Shown here in pieces: positions 1-8,595 of a DNA stretch of 34,953 nt. The stretch lies in assembly GCA_027459625.1 (NCBI GenBank), contig DAIDHP010000043.1, positions 1 to 34,953 on the forward strand. The letters run 5' to 3'. Under the pieces are notes generated by a model, which was given only the letters and a program-made list of their open reading frames with translations, had not been told where the DNA came from and did no database searches. The position numbers were made by a program, and so were the translations under genes. This DNA is from Chthonomonadales bacterium. Lineage in GTDB: Bacteria; Armatimonadota; Chthonomonadetes; Chthonomonadales; CAJBBX01. Within the stretch, counting starts at the first letter, position 1; every line of letters begins with the position of its first letter.

Positions 1-462
1 TTAGCTCCGAATGCAGCGAGATTTCTGGATCCCGCCGCGACCGCCGCCGCATCCACCCTGGTCGTCGAAAACGCCGAAAATCCGGCGGCGGAAGAGGAGG
101 AGATTAACGAGTTCGGAACCGATTGCCTGAATGCGATTGAGGGGGAACTCCAAAACAGTGAAGCGACGGAAGTCAACGAGGGCGAAAACGTTGAACAAAC
201 GCGTGAACAGTGGGAGGAGCAGGCGAATGAAAGATACCCCAAAAAGGTTGGGAAGGAGGAATGGCATCACATATGGCCTAGATACTTGGGAAACATAGGT
301 GGCAAAGTAATCAAATTGAAAGCCCCCTATCATCAGCTTCTTACCAACGCCATTCGCGAAGAATTTCCATACGGGGATGATTATTCTGATATGCCGAATG
401 AAGAAATATGGAGTAAACTGAATAAAATATATTGTAAATATGGATTAAATTTTGGTCAGTGA
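1..462 (+). CDS. RHS tip with HNH/Endo VII-like toxin domain (partial, module 1)
   Basis: The reading frame is open from the first base to the stop at 460-462, so the N-terminal RHS part lies left of the window. The first ~40 residues are Ala/Glu-rich linker ending in ENAENPAAEEE, which resembles the pre-toxin linker of module 5 (AEEAENPAADEQ near 5940). The C-terminal ~80 residues contain W-H-H (His codons at 265-270), then PRYLGN and, further on, AYHQLLTNAIREEF-like sequence (PYHQLLTNAIREEF here). This pattern is known from HNH/Endo VII-type nuclease tips of RHS and other polymorphic toxins. A nuclease acting in the cytoplasm of a competitor is inferred. An immunity gene follows after 8 bases. 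It may be the tip of the expressed RHS gene or another displaced tip; the window cannot tell. Confidence 0.7.
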   Translation, partial: LAPNAARFLDPAATAAASTLVVENAENPAAEEEEINEFGTDCLNAIEGELQNSEATEVNEGENVEQTREQWEEQANERYPKKVGKEEWHHIWPRYLGNIGGKVIKLKAPYHQLLTNAIREEFPYGDDYSDMPNEEIWSKLNKIYCKYGLNFGQ

Positions 463-470
463 GGAATAAT

Positions 471-1565
471 ATGAGGGAACGATTTGAAATACGACTTGAC
501 AGGGATTTTGCCGACTCTAAATTCCCGGACATATCTCAACCATTGTCCGATATCACAAGTCGCATGGTTATTAATTCGGACAACCCAGATTATTCAAGCA
601 TTATTAATGCGTTAAGGGAATACAACAGGGAGAAATTTCTTGGATTTTGTTGGATTGAACGATACTACACTCGATCTGAGATGGAGAAAGCGAAACTTTT
701 TAATCTGATAATAAAACCAACATCAACGTTCGAACCCGACGGTGAGGATTGCGGCACAATATATGATATTTCGGGGAAGTGCGAGCGCTGCGGGGCGGGC
801 GCGAGGCAGATGAGTGATCTTATGCTGAATACGCGCACGATCCCCAAGGGCAAGGATATCTGTCGCACCATTTCGAATGAATGGGTTATATCTGAAAGGT
901 TGCATCGACTTCTGATCGAGAACAACATTGCGGGATTCGAGGCGAAACCGATAAAACATCATCCGGAGGCTCCGCACTCGGTTCGTCTGAAAATGACCGA
1001 AACTGGACGCGAACTTATTAAAATGGCAAGGATGGAAGGGATGGATCCGAACTCCTACAAATTCAGTCGTTGTCTGCAAATAGGCGAGTTACACGAAAAA
1101 TTCAACGAGATGATAGATCCGAACTCCTACAAATTCAATCGTTGGCTTGACGAGCCGGATCATGAGGCGATGTTCATCAAAGCCCTGTACGAGTACGCCG
1201 AGAAATACGAAAAGCGATACGGCCCGAAAAGCGTTGAAATGGCGTCGCCATGGCGTCAACTGACAATAACTTCCAAACCCGTGGAATTGACGAACGATAC
1301 GAAATACGGAATTATCCGGGATTTAAAAACGGAGGATGTATGTCCTTACGGTCACGCATTAAGAATTAATATCGCGACGGAACTCTATGTGCATAAGGAT
1401 TCATGGGATGAATATGATTTTGCGAGAACCCGCATATTGTTTGGTTTTAATGTGCATGGTTGTAATGGCCCGCCTCCGAAACTTTTCATATCCCCGAAAC
1501 TGCATCGTTTATTCGCGGAGAACAATATAAAGGGATATCGCGTGGAAATCGCTCATTTGGTGTGA
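471..1565 (+). CDS. Immunity protein, CERCG-type two-domain family (module 1)
   Basis: A 364-residue protein. I chose ATG 471 because GAGGA lies 5-9 bases upstream; an in-frame GTG at 459 would overlap the toxin stop. The N-terminal half holds CERCGAGARQ followed by WVISERLHRLLIENN and AGFEAKP. The C-terminal half holds CPYGH, then LFISPKLHRLFAENN and KGYRVEIAHLV. Both halves end with the same S-(E/P)-(R/K)-LHRL-xx-ENN-I-x-G pattern, so it looks like a duplicated fold. This resembles the cysteine-pair immunity proteins often found beside RHS nucleases. A short internal duplication of DPNSYKF(S/N)R sits between the halves (near 1045 and 1117). Its likely role is to bind and block the module 1 toxin in the producer's cytoplasm. 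Family assignment is from remembered motifs. Confidence 0.65.
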   Translation: MRERFEIRLDRDFADSKFPDISQPLSDITSRMVINSDNPDYSSIINALREYNREKFLGFCWIERYYTRSEMEKAKLFNLIIKPTSTFEPDGEDCGTIYDISGKCERCGAGARQMSDLMLNTRTIPKGKDICRTISNEWVISERLHRLLIENNIAGFEAKPIKHHPEAPHSVRLKMTETGRELIKMARMEGMDPNSYKFSRCLQIGELHEKFNEMIDPNSYKFNRWLDEPDHEAMFIKALYEYAEKYEKRYGPKSVEMASPWRQLTITSKPVELTNDTKYGIIRDLKTEDVCPYGHALRINIATELYVHKDSWDEYDFARTRILFGFNVHGCNGPPPKLFISPKLHRLFAENNIKGYRVEIAHLV

Positions 1566-1648
1566 CGGATGGATAACCTTCGTCATATGAGGCTGTGACA
1601 CGCCTGACGTTTAATCCGAATAACCGTACGCCATATCGGGACGGGACG

Positions 1649-2734
1649 TGTCTACGACGCCCTCGGCAGGCGGATGTCCAAAACCGTCGGCTCAAGTACC
1701 ACCTATTACCTGTACGACGGCGACGCCCTGATAGCGGAGGTGGACGCCTCCACGAACCAGGTCACCAGGTCGTACACCTGGGGCGCGGACGGCCTGATTA
1801 GCGACCTTGCGGGGACGCAGAGCAGGTTTTACCTCTTCGATGCGCTCGGGAACGCGCGGAGCCTGCTGGATCCGAACGGGAACTGCCTGGCAGCAGCCGC
1901 ATACTCGGCATACGGGACGCCCATCGGAACTCCGCTCCCCTCCACGCCTTATGGATGGCAGGGGCAGGCGGGATGCCGCACGGACTCCGAGACCGGGCTG
2001 ATCTATATGCAGGCGCGGTATTATGCGCCGTCCCTGGGCAGGTTCGTCAGCCGAGACCCCATCGGGTTCGCCGGCGGGATAAACCTCTGCGCATACTGCG
2101 GCGGGGATCCCGTGAATTATTCGGATGCTGATGGAACACTGGCGGGCCCGCCAATTTATACGGAACTTCCGTATGTGTCGGATATTGTAGGTTCCGGAGA
2201 AATTGGTGTGGCTGGAGGCAGCGCTGCGGGAGGAGCAACGATCGGCGCCGGTGGAGTGGTTACTCTTTGCGCAGCGGATTTCACCGTGTTTACACCGCAT
2301 TCCATCCGTTAGGGGTTTGGATTGCGAATAAGCTGTATCCGATGGATGATATAGGATGCGGTCCAGCGGAAATGGCGGCAAATCCCAGAGAAGCCGTACG
2401 CAGGAAAACCATCGACAGATGCCATCCTCCCGAAACCATAATGCGGCTTGTAGGGGATGAGGAGGCGAACAAGATAAGAATGAATGGCGGATTTGTGTCT
2501 ATAATAAAATGGAACCGACCTTTGAACTTAACAAGGGTGTTTTTACCAAAGGATTTGCATAAAATGCTGATGGATGTAACATTTGAGAATAGAACTTATC
2601 TGGTGACCGCGAATGTTAAAGATGGCTGGAGAAACGCCATATTAAGTCAAGATGGATTTGCATTTACTGTTGCCACACCTGAGATCAATGATTATTTAAT
2701 CGGTCATCCGATGGTGACTCACTTAGAGAGGTGA
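1649..2734 (+). pseudogene. RHS tip with frameshifted toxin of unknown family (module 2)
   Basis: From about 1649 the frame reads the end of an RHS core: YDALGRRMSKTVG, YYLYDGDALIAEVD, ARYYAPSLGRFVSRDPIGF and GGDPVNYSDADG. The frame then enters a Gly/Ala-rich stretch and stops at 2310-2312. A second frame, open from about 2267 to 2734, continues with AFHPLGVWIANKLYPMDD and a ~110-residue C-terminal domain that I do not recognise. The two parts read as one protein if one base is changed between about 2255 and 2312. An immunity-like gene follows 3 bases after the stop, which supports the second frame being the old toxin tip. There is no convincing start codon with a ribosome binding site for the RHS part. 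Whether the shift is real or a sequencing error is open. Confidence 0.6.
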
Positions 2735-2737
2735 GGA

Positions 2738-3178
2738 ATGAAAAATACAAGTGCTTACAAGCCTATTGTTCTGTCAATCCAAACGGATTCCATCAGGGAA
2801 GCGGTGGAGGAATCGATCACAGCCTCCGGTCTGAAATTCGTACGCACAAATCCCGTGGATCTTATAAGATTTGACTTGACAGACACGATCGCGTTTCTGG
2901 AAACGGGAAGCGATATCGCTTATTCCGTTATGACGGTGCATGAGCACTACAGGTATAACGATTTAAAAGACGGCGGTACGAATATATTTGTCATCACTAC
3001 CGATGAGATATTTGAAAAAAACGAACACTTGGGTATGTGGCATATCGCAGACAGAGCGGCGGTGAATGCTGTGTTATTTACAAAGTATTTAGATGAATAT
3101 ATGCCTTCCATTTTGAAAGCGCATAAGGAGGGCAGATGGATAGGTAGATTCGAGCAACATAACATAAATTCCATTTGA
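2738..3178 (+). CDS. Putative immunity protein, unrecognised family (module 2)
   Basis: A 146-residue protein starting at ATG 2738, with AGGTGAGG directly upstream overlapping the stop of the preceding toxin frame (2732-2734). That spacing implies translational coupling to the toxin. There is no signal peptide, membrane segment or cysteine pair. It is mixed alpha/beta in appearance with an acidic N-terminal half (ESITASG, DLIRFDLTDTIAFLETG) and a basic C-terminus. I recognise no family. Its role is inferred only from position: every other tip in this array is followed by an immunity gene in the same strand and spacing. Confidence 0.6.
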   Translation: MKNTSAYKPIVLSIQTDSIREAVEESITASGLKFVRTNPVDLIRFDLTDTIAFLETGSDIAYSVMTVHEHYRYNDLKDGGTNIFVITTDEIFEKNEHLGMWHIADRAAVNAVLFTKYLDEYMPSILKAHKEGRWIGRFEQHNINSI

Positions 3179-3195
3179 TTATTTGATAACCTTGG

Positions 3196-3270
3196 ATGCG
3201 ACGCCTTCCGGAAATCTGATCTAGATGAACGGCGAATCGCTCTCCAAGGATGCATGGGGGGGAGTTAAGC
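3196..3270 (+). pseudogene. Degenerate RHS remnant
   Basis: Read in frame, this stretch gives ATPSGNLI-stop-MNGESLSKDAWG. It lines up with the RHS sequence of module 8 near 11025-11095 (ASGNLTSLNGETLS-stop-DAWGELSG). It breaks off at about 3270, where a later RHS segment (WQGQTG) begins. The roughly 500 bp of RHS sequence that should lie between these points is missing, so this is a scar of a deletion or recombination. Confidence 0.55.
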
Positions 3271-3274
3271 GAAC

Positions 3275-4120
3275 TGGCAGGGGCAGACGGGATGCCTCTC
3301 GGATTCCGAGACCGGCTTGGTCTACATGCGGACGCGGTATTATGCTCCGTCTCTGGGGAGGTTCGTCAGCAGGGACCCGATAGGCTTCGCAGGCGGGATA
3401 AACCTGTACGCGTACTGCTACGGGGACCCGATAAATTATTGGGACCCGAGCGGCACGGATGGAATTTTCGGCGTTCCCGCCGGGACTGTTGTGGGAGCCG
3501 GGGGTTACTTTCTTTTCACGTTTCTATCCGGAGGGAACCCCGTAATAGGGGCTTTGGGAGGAGCCGCCGCGGGAGCCGCCTGGAGTTATTTCGTTGACCA
3601 CAAGGATATTCAAACATCCCTGGCGGATGGTTTCACCGGAGCCCTTGTCTCCAACGGCCTGGATGATGTCCTTATCGCGGGAAGAGCGTATTTCAATTAC
3701 TCGTCAAATCCTCCCGCCGAGGCGGCGTCCGAACCTGCGGCGGCCGCGGAGGAAGCCAACTCGGAGACGTTATGCCGGCTTAGGGCGAAGCTTGACGATC
3801 CTCAAGTAAGGAGGGAGATCGTCAATAATGATGAGACGGAGGGCGAACAATCTTTTCTTCGATTTAAAAATATAGTTAACGATGATGGAATTACAGGTTA
3901 TACCAAACATGGAATAAACCAAGCGATATCCAGAAACGGTGTTGGCGTACATCCATCCGCCATTCTTGATACCATAAAAAATCCACTCAATGTGACTTTT
4001 CAACCATCAACTAACACATATAAATTTATCGGTAATAGGGCTGTAGTAATTTTAAATCAAAGCAGGAAAATTGTTACAGTTTGGGCAAGATTTCATGGGA
4101 ATACACGGATGGGATACTAA
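3275..4120 (+). CDS. Orphan RHS tip with DUF4258/BECR-like toxin (module 3)
   Basis: The frame starts inside the RHS core at WQGQTGC and continues through MRTRYYAPSLGRFVSRDP and GDPINYWDPSGTDG. It then runs through the pre-toxin linker shared with modules 6 and 7 (357 bp). After LDDPQVRRE the sequence becomes unique: GITGYTKHGINQAISRNGVG, SAILDTIKNP, and a C-terminus with VVILNQSRKIVTVWARF. A conserved His early, an S-A-I-L-D-x-I-K-N-P helix and a final V-V-T-V-W-like strand are the pattern of DUF4258/BECR-type RNase tips; this is from memory and not tested. There is no proper start, so I take it as a silent cassette. A small AT-rich immunity gene follows. Confidence 0.65.
   Translation, partial: WQGQTGCLSDSETGLVYMRTRYYAPSLGRFVSRDPIGFAGGINLYAYCYGDPINYWDPSGTDGIFGVPAGTVVGAGGYFLFTFLSGGNPVIGALGGAAAGAAWSYFVDHKDIQTSLADGFTGALVSNGLDDVLIAGRAYFNYSSNPPAEAASEPAAAAEEANSETLCRLRAKLDDPQVRREIVNNDETEGEQSFLRFKNIVNDDGITGYTKHGINQAISRNGVGVHPSAILDTIKNPLNVTFQPSTNTYKFIGNRAVVILNQSRKIVTVWARFHGNTRMGY
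3461..3817 (+). repeat. 357-bp RHS pre-toxin repeat, copy A
   Basis: This copy runs from GGAATTTTCGG to GGAGGGAG and is nearly identical in DNA to the segments at 7923-8279 and 9508-9864. It encodes the linker GIFGVPAGTVVGAGGYF...DHKDIQTSLADGF...DDPQVRRE. It marks the constant part after which toxin domains diverge. Confidence 0.9.
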
Positions 4121-4128
4121 AATTTATT

Positions 4129-4380
4129 ATGGAAGTTAAAATAAATCAAACTGAATATGATACGTTCAATAAATATGTATATCCAAATATAAAAAGAGAA
4201 GCTATCGTAATTGATCATTACACGCATAATAAATATAGGATTGTAATACCAGATGATATAAAAGAGGAGATAATCGAAATATGTGCTTCCAAATTAATGG
4301 AAATAGGTTTGGATGTAACATATGAGCCAAATAATATTGGGATGATTTTAGAAAATTTAATTGATTATTTTAATAAGTAG
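4129..4380 (+). CDS. Small immunity protein (module 3)
   Basis: An 83-residue AT-rich gene directly after the module 3 toxin. I take ATG 4129 as the start because it lies 8 bases after the toxin stop; a TTG at 4081 in frame would overlap the toxin by 40 bases. No clear Shine-Dalgarno sequence is visible. The protein is acidic and helical with the ending GMILENLIDYFNK; no signal peptide. I do not recognise a named family. The small size and position fit an immunity partner for a small RNase tip. Confidence 0.6.
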   Translation: MEVKINQTEYDTFNKYVYPNIKREAIVIDHYTHNKYRIVIPDDIKEEIIEICASKLMEIGLDVTYEPNNIGMILENLIDYFNK

Positions 4381-4407
4381 AAAATATTTATTATTGTAAA
4401 ATGACTA

Positions 4408-4613
4408 TTGAATCCGAACGGGAACACTCCAAAACGTTTCCAGGTTTACGGTTTGTAAGAGATTGGGGAACCGATGATTACGATGTTCAACGAGGAAGAG
4501 AGCAACAGTTGTACGATATGTATAATCCCCCGCTAAACAGGATAAGACCGATAAGCCTGAAAAACAAGTCGTTAATGAAATACATCAACGCGGCGCAAAG
4601 GTTCGGAGAATGA
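4408..4613 (+). pseudogene. Truncated toxin tip (module 4)
   Basis: Bases 4408-4425 match the RHS codons for LDPNGN in 16 of 18 positions, but the reading frame that continues is a different one, so the RHS part has shrunk to a scar. The continuing frame (from ATG 4401) encodes the end of a toxin: YDVQRGREQQLYDMYNPP, NRIRPISLKNKS and YINAAQRFGE. The RGREQ...N...I.PIS..N....YI.AA pattern is familiar from RHS and other polymorphic toxin C-termini. Without its N-terminal part it is unlikely to be active. Its stop overlaps the immunity ATG (ATGA at 4610-4613). Confidence 0.55.
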
Positions 4614-5095
4614 AAAGAAAAATACCGTGCAGGGAGGGCGACTGGTTCACCGTTCCGTTAGAAAACGAGGGGAACGCCCTAGGACTGGTGTCGAGATACA
4701 TGCACAATGGAAAAATAGCCCTCGGATATTTCTTCGAGTATCCGGGCAACGAGAACGATATCGAATCTCACATACGCAAATTGACGCCGGATGATTCCAT
4801 TTTGATAACCTTGTTTAACTGGCCTCCCGACAAAGATCCAATTTACAGGATCATCTATCACGATAACGACTGGGACAGAGACAAATGGCCGGTGCCTTTT
4901 TTCGGACACGTCGACGTGCTGAATCCGTGGAGGGCCATGAAAACGTATTATGATTTTGATGATCCGGATAATTTTGACAAATCTATGATCGTATCTCCCG
5001 AGGAGGTTGCATCCTTATATCCGGAAATATTATATGGATATTTATCATTGCCTTCTAAATTAGATAAAATCATCGGAACTAGGAAAGTGAATTAA
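4610..5095 (+). CDS. Imm26-family immunity protein (module 4)
   Basis: A 161-residue protein whose ATG overlaps the toxin stop in ATGA. The N-terminus REGDWFTVPLENEGNALGLV matches the start of Imm26 immunity proteins (GD-x-F-x-(I/V)-PL followed by a glycine-rich beta strand), and the length fits that family. It has no signal peptide. It is the best preserved part of module 4; the toxin it should neutralise is cut down to its last ~60 residues. Retaining an immunity gene without a full toxin would protect against kin carrying the intact toxin. Confidence 0.65.
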   Translation: MKRKIPCREGDWFTVPLENEGNALGLVSRYMHNGKIALGYFFEYPGNENDIESHIRKLTPDDSILITLFNWPPDKDPIYRIIYHDNDWDRDKWPVPFFGHVDVLNPWRAMKTYYDFDDPDNFDKSMIVSPEEVASLYPEILYGYLSLPSKLDKIIGTRKVN

Positions 5096-5125
5096 GTATG
5101 TTTTGCAAGCGTCCATAAAGAAAAG

Positions 5126-5168
5126 CAGAGCGGGTTTTACCTCTTCGGCGCCCCGGGGAATCCCGGCC
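5126..5168 (+). pseudogene. Degenerate RHS remnant, out of order
   Basis: The bases read as QSGFYLFGAPGNPGR, a decayed copy of the RHS peptide QSRFYLFDALGNARS. In an intact tip this peptide lies about 150 bp downstream of the segment that here follows it (SYTYDAFGRGMSKTV at 5188). The order of the two RHS pieces is therefore reversed, which marks a recombination junction. Confidence 0.5.
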
Positions 5169-5187
5169 GGTGAGATTGTCGAACCGC

Positions 5188-6313
5188 GAGCTACACCTAC
5201 GACGCCTTCGGCAGGGGGATGTCCAAAACCGTCGGCTCAAGTACGACCTACTACCTGTACGACGGCGACGCCCTGATAGCTGAGGTTGACTCCTCCACCA
5301 ACCAGGTCACCAGGTCGTACACTTGGGGCGCGGACGGCTTGGTGAGCGACCATGCCGGGACGCAGAGCAGGTTTTACCTCCTCGACGCGCTCGGGAACGC
5401 GCGAAGTTTGCTGGACCCGAATGGGAATCTCCTCGCCACGGCTGCGTACACCGCCTATGGGACGCCCGTCGGCGCTCCGTTGCCGTCAACCCCCTTCGGG
5501 TGGCAGGGGGAGGCTGGATGCTGCACGGACGCCGAGACCGGGCTGGTCTTCATGCAGGCGCGGTATTACGCTCCGTCCCTGGGGAGGTTTGTCAGCAGGG
5601 ACCCGATCGGCTTCGCGGGAGGGATAAATCATTACGCGTACTGCTATGACGACCCGATAAATTACATTGATCCCGGCGGTACGGAAGCCTCCCCCCTTAT
5701 GACGGGATTGGAGGCTCTGAGATACGCCTTCACGTTCACCCTTTGGAAGCCTGACGAGGAATGCGAGTCCTCTCCGGGATGGGAGGTAAGTAAATATTCC
5801 GCTGCAATAGGTGCGATTGCCACCTATACGGCGGCGGCGATGTACGTAGGGCCGGCTGTGGTAAGTTTGGCGCCGGCCGCCCCTAAAGTGTTGAATCCCA
5901 TTATGGATTCCCCACTTCCTGCCATGGCCGCCGAGGAGGCTGAGAATCCGGCGGCGGATGAGCAATCGGTAAATATTTCTGATTCTTTCTGTCAAACAGT
6001 TTACAAACTTACGCATGACTTTCAGGGAAGACTTGCCTTGGGATTATCTAGAAATTTAAGACAATTTGCAATAGAACATGGGGCGGCATTTTTTGAGCAT
6101 TTTGCGGAAGATCCTGACATGCAAACGCAGGAAGGGATATTAAACCTCATGAATCACGCAAATGAAATATATTTTAACTTTAAAGGCTTTGATTTGAATG
6201 AATACGGAACGTATCTTATGAAAGGAGATTATTCCGGATTAAGCACAAACTGGGAATATATGACAATAATGAAAAATCCATCGCTATTTAATAAAACATC
6301 TTTTATTCCATGA
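5188..6313 (+). CDS. Orphan RHS tip with toxin of unknown family (module 5)
   Basis: The frame enters the RHS core at about 5188 (ASYTYDAFGRGMSKTVG). It continues through the conserved end (ARYYAPSLGRFVSRDPIGF, DDPINYIDPGGTE). A variable Ala-rich segment follows (SAAIGAIATYTAAAMYVGP), which could cross or insert in a membrane, and then AEEAENPAADEQ. The last ~105 residues, from SDSFCQTVYKL to NKTSFIP, form an AT-rich unique domain with HDFQGRLALGLSRNLRQFAI. I recognise no toxin family; there is no HNH or BECR signature. The next gene is a pentapeptide-repeat protein. An ATG at 5219 exists but has no ribosome binding site. Confidence 0.65.
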
Positions 6314-6361
6314 TAAATATGAATTTAATTCATTTATGATGCATTAATAAGGAAATTTGGA

Positions 6362-7444
6362 ATGACGCATGTACCTAGACGTGACTATAGAAATGTAATA
6401 TTGTTTGAAACGTCACAGGATAATCTTAACGATTTGATCCTTGCGGATATAAATCTTGAAGGGGGGTTGCTAACGTTTCAAAGCGCACAGCGTTGCGATT
6501 TCACCAACGCCAATCTGAGGTGGACTCACTGGCGTCAGGCGGATCTTTCCGGATCCACCTTGAACGGAGCCGATATGACGGACTCCAATCTTGTCTTCGC
6601 GAAACTAAGGAACATTCATGCAAGCAATGCGATTTTGAACGATGTTTTCGGTGCGGCGGCGGATTTCAGTGATTCAATCATGATTTCGGTAAAAATGAAT
6701 CATTGTGAATTGGCTCACTGTAATTTTACGGGATGCGACTTGTCAAAATCGGAAATTAAGCACACAAATATTCATTCTGCAAAGTTCAGATCAACGAATT
6801 TACAAGAAATAAATTTTAGTTATTCGTGGTTCAATACTGTATATCCGCGAGAGAGACAAATTGTTGAATTTGCAATTTTTCAAAAAACGGATATTTCAAA
6901 ATCAATTTTTTACAGAGCGGATTTAAGAGGATTGGATTTAACAGATACGATTCATGAACAGACAGATTTTGAAAATGCTTTTTATGACATCAGTACGAAA
7001 TGGCCAAATGAAGTGAAACCGGAAAATGAAGGTGCAATATTATTATATCCGAGAATGAATTTATTAGGTATGAATCTTAACGATATCCATTTATGTGGTG
7101 TGACATTATCCAGAGTTAATGCTTCGAATATTAGTCTTCATGGAGCTTATTTGTGGTGTTCAGATTTTAGTTATGGGAATCTGAAACAAGCCGATTTAAG
7201 TTCTTGTTTTTTACTTGATTCCACGTTTGAAAATGCCATATTAAACGAGGCTTCCTTTTTAAATGCGAAGATTGCAAGATGTAATTTTAGGAATGCGGAT
7301 TTAAGAGGAGCCGACATGAGATTTGATACAAAGCATTTTCACTCCTGTACAGACGAAAAACGTGAGTTTACTCTCGAAAATGCCAAATATGATAAAACCA
7401 CCATTTGGCCGGATGAATTCGATCCCAGGGAATGGGATAGGTAG
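6362..7444 (+). CDS. Pentapeptide-repeat protein, probable immunity (module 5)
   Basis: A 360-residue protein starting at ATG 6362 with AAGGAA at 6349-6354. It is built of A(D/N)LXX-type repeats: FTNANLRW, ADLSGSTLNGADMTDSNLVF, FYRADLRGLDL, LKQADLSSC, FRNADLRGADM. Such repeats fold as a right-handed square beta-helix. The two blocks of repeats are separated by a region with TKWPNEVKPENEG; a similar TIWPDEFDP ends the second block, so the protein may be two halves of one ancestral unit. Its place 48 bases after the module 5 tip suggests an immunity role. In known pentapeptide proteins of the Qnr/MfpA type the helix mimics DNA, but there is nothing here that shows a gyrase target. Confidence 0.75.
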   Translation: MTHVPRRDYRNVILFETSQDNLNDLILADINLEGGLLTFQSAQRCDFTNANLRWTHWRQADLSGSTLNGADMTDSNLVFAKLRNIHASNAILNDVFGAAADFSDSIMISVKMNHCELAHCNFTGCDLSKSEIKHTNIHSAKFRSTNLQEINFSYSWFNTVYPRERQIVEFAIFQKTDISKSIFYRADLRGLDLTDTIHEQTDFENAFYDISTKWPNEVKPENEGAILLYPRMNLLGMNLNDIHLCGVTLSRVNASNISLHGAYLWCSDFSYGNLKQADLSSCFLLDSTFENAILNEASFLNAKIARCNFRNADLRGADMRFDTKHFHSCTDEKREFTLENAKYDKTTIWPDEFDPREWDR

Positions 7445-7502
7445 ATTATAATAGTATTACGTAACAGACGGTTCTTAGACTAAGGATTATCTCCATCCTA
7501 AC

Positions 7503-8576
7503 GACGCCTTGATAACGGAGGTGGACGCCTCCACCAACCAGGTCACCAGGTCGTACACTTGGAGCGCGGACGGTTTGGTGAGCGACCATGCGGGGACGCA
7601 GAGCCGGTTTTATCTCTTCGACGCGCTCGGGAACGCGCGGAGCCTGCTGGATCCGAACGGGAGCCTTCTCGCCACGGCCGCGTACACCGCCTACGGGACG
7701 CCCGTCGGTGCTCCGCTCCCGTCAACCCCCTTCGGGTGGCAGGGCCAGGCGGGCTGCTATTCGGACGTCGAGACCGGGCTGGTGTACATGGAGGCGCGGT
7801 ATTATGCTCCGTCTCTGGGGAGGTTCGTCAGCAGGGACCCGATAGGCTTCGCAGGCGGGATTAACCTGTACGCATATTGCGGCGGGGACCCGATTAATTA
7901 CTGGGACCCTGAAGGCACGGACGGAATTTTCGGCGTTCCCGCCGGGACCGTTGTGGGAGCCGGAGGATACTTTCTTTTCACGGCTCTATCCGGGGGGAAC
8001 CCCGTAATAGGGGCTTTGGGAGGAGCCGCCGCAGGAGCCGCCTGGAGTTATTTCGTTGACCACAAGGATATTCAAACATCCCTGGCGGATGGTTTCACCG
8101 GAGCCCTTGTCTCCAACGGCCTGGATGATGTCCTTATCGCGGGAAGAGCGTATTTCAATTACTCGTCAACTCCTCCAGCCGAAGCTGCGTCAGAACCTGC
8201 GGCGGATGCGGAGGACGCCAACTCAGAGACGTTATGCCGGCTTAGGGCGAAGCTTGACGATCCGCAAGTACGGAGGGAGTTGGTTGATCCTCCAACCGAT
8301 CGCGGCGGATTGCGGCGGAATATGGGCGATCCGCCATTTGAAGGGGCGCAGGCGCACCACAAGCTGCCGTGGTTATTCAAAGATAAATTCGCGCAAGCCG
8401 GGCTGGATGTGAATGACCCTCAATACGGATCGTGGGTTGAACCGCACGCGCATGCAAGATTCAGCTATGGATACAATCGGCAATGGAGATTGTTTTTCAA
8501 AAATAATCCATCTCCAAGTCATTTAGATATAATCAATGAATTGCAAAGATTGGATAATACGGGGCTTTATAAATGA
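7503..8576 (+). CDS. Orphan RHS tip with AHH-type HNH nuclease toxin (module 6)
   Basis: The frame starts in the RHS core at DALITEVDASTNQV, passes ARYYAPSLGRFVSRDPIGF and GGDPINYWDPEGTDG, and contains the 357-bp shared pre-toxin repeat. The toxin domain begins near LVDPPTDRGGLRRNMGDPP. It has AHHKLPWLFKDKF (His codons 8355-8360), then AGLDVNDPQYGSW and a C-terminal YGYNRQW. An A-H-H motif followed by a Pro-rich turn is typical of HNH/Endo VII (AHH-type) nucleases in polymorphic toxins. The paired immunity gene belongs to a family known from Myxococcus Sit systems with similar nuclease-like partners. There is no convincing start codon, so it is likely a silent donor. Confidence 0.75.
   Translation, partial: DALITEVDASTNQVTRSYTWSADGLVSDHAGTQSRFYLFDALGNARSLLDPNGSLLATAAYTAYGTPVGAPLPSTPFGWQGQAGCYSDVETGLVYMEARYYAPSLGRFVSRDPIGFAGGINLYAYCGGDPINYWDPEGTDGIFGVPAGTVVGAGGYFLFTALSGGNPVIGALGGAAAGAAWSYFVDHKDIQTSLADGFTGALVSNGLDDVLIAGRAYFNYSSTPPAEAASEPAADAEDANSETLCRLRAKLDDPQVRRELVDPPTDRGGLRRNMGDPPFEGAQAHHKLPWLFKDKFAQAGLDVNDPQYGSWVEPHAHARFSYGYNRQWRLFFKNNPSPSHLDIINELQRLDNTGLYK
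7923..8279 (+). repeat. 357-bp RHS pre-toxin repeat, copy B
   Basis: A near-identical copy of 3461-3817. Differences are scattered single bases, for example TTTCTATCC to GCTCTATCC and AATCCTCCC to ACTCCTCCA. It ends where the toxin domain of module 6 begins. Confidence 0.9.
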
Positions 8577-8595
8577 TTTCAGAAAGGAATACAGA

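Noticed and set aside
1692-2381. Minus-strand frame over module 2
   Set aside because: It is a shadow of the GC-rich RHS core, and similar antisense frames appear over the other RHS segments (for example 5486-6016).
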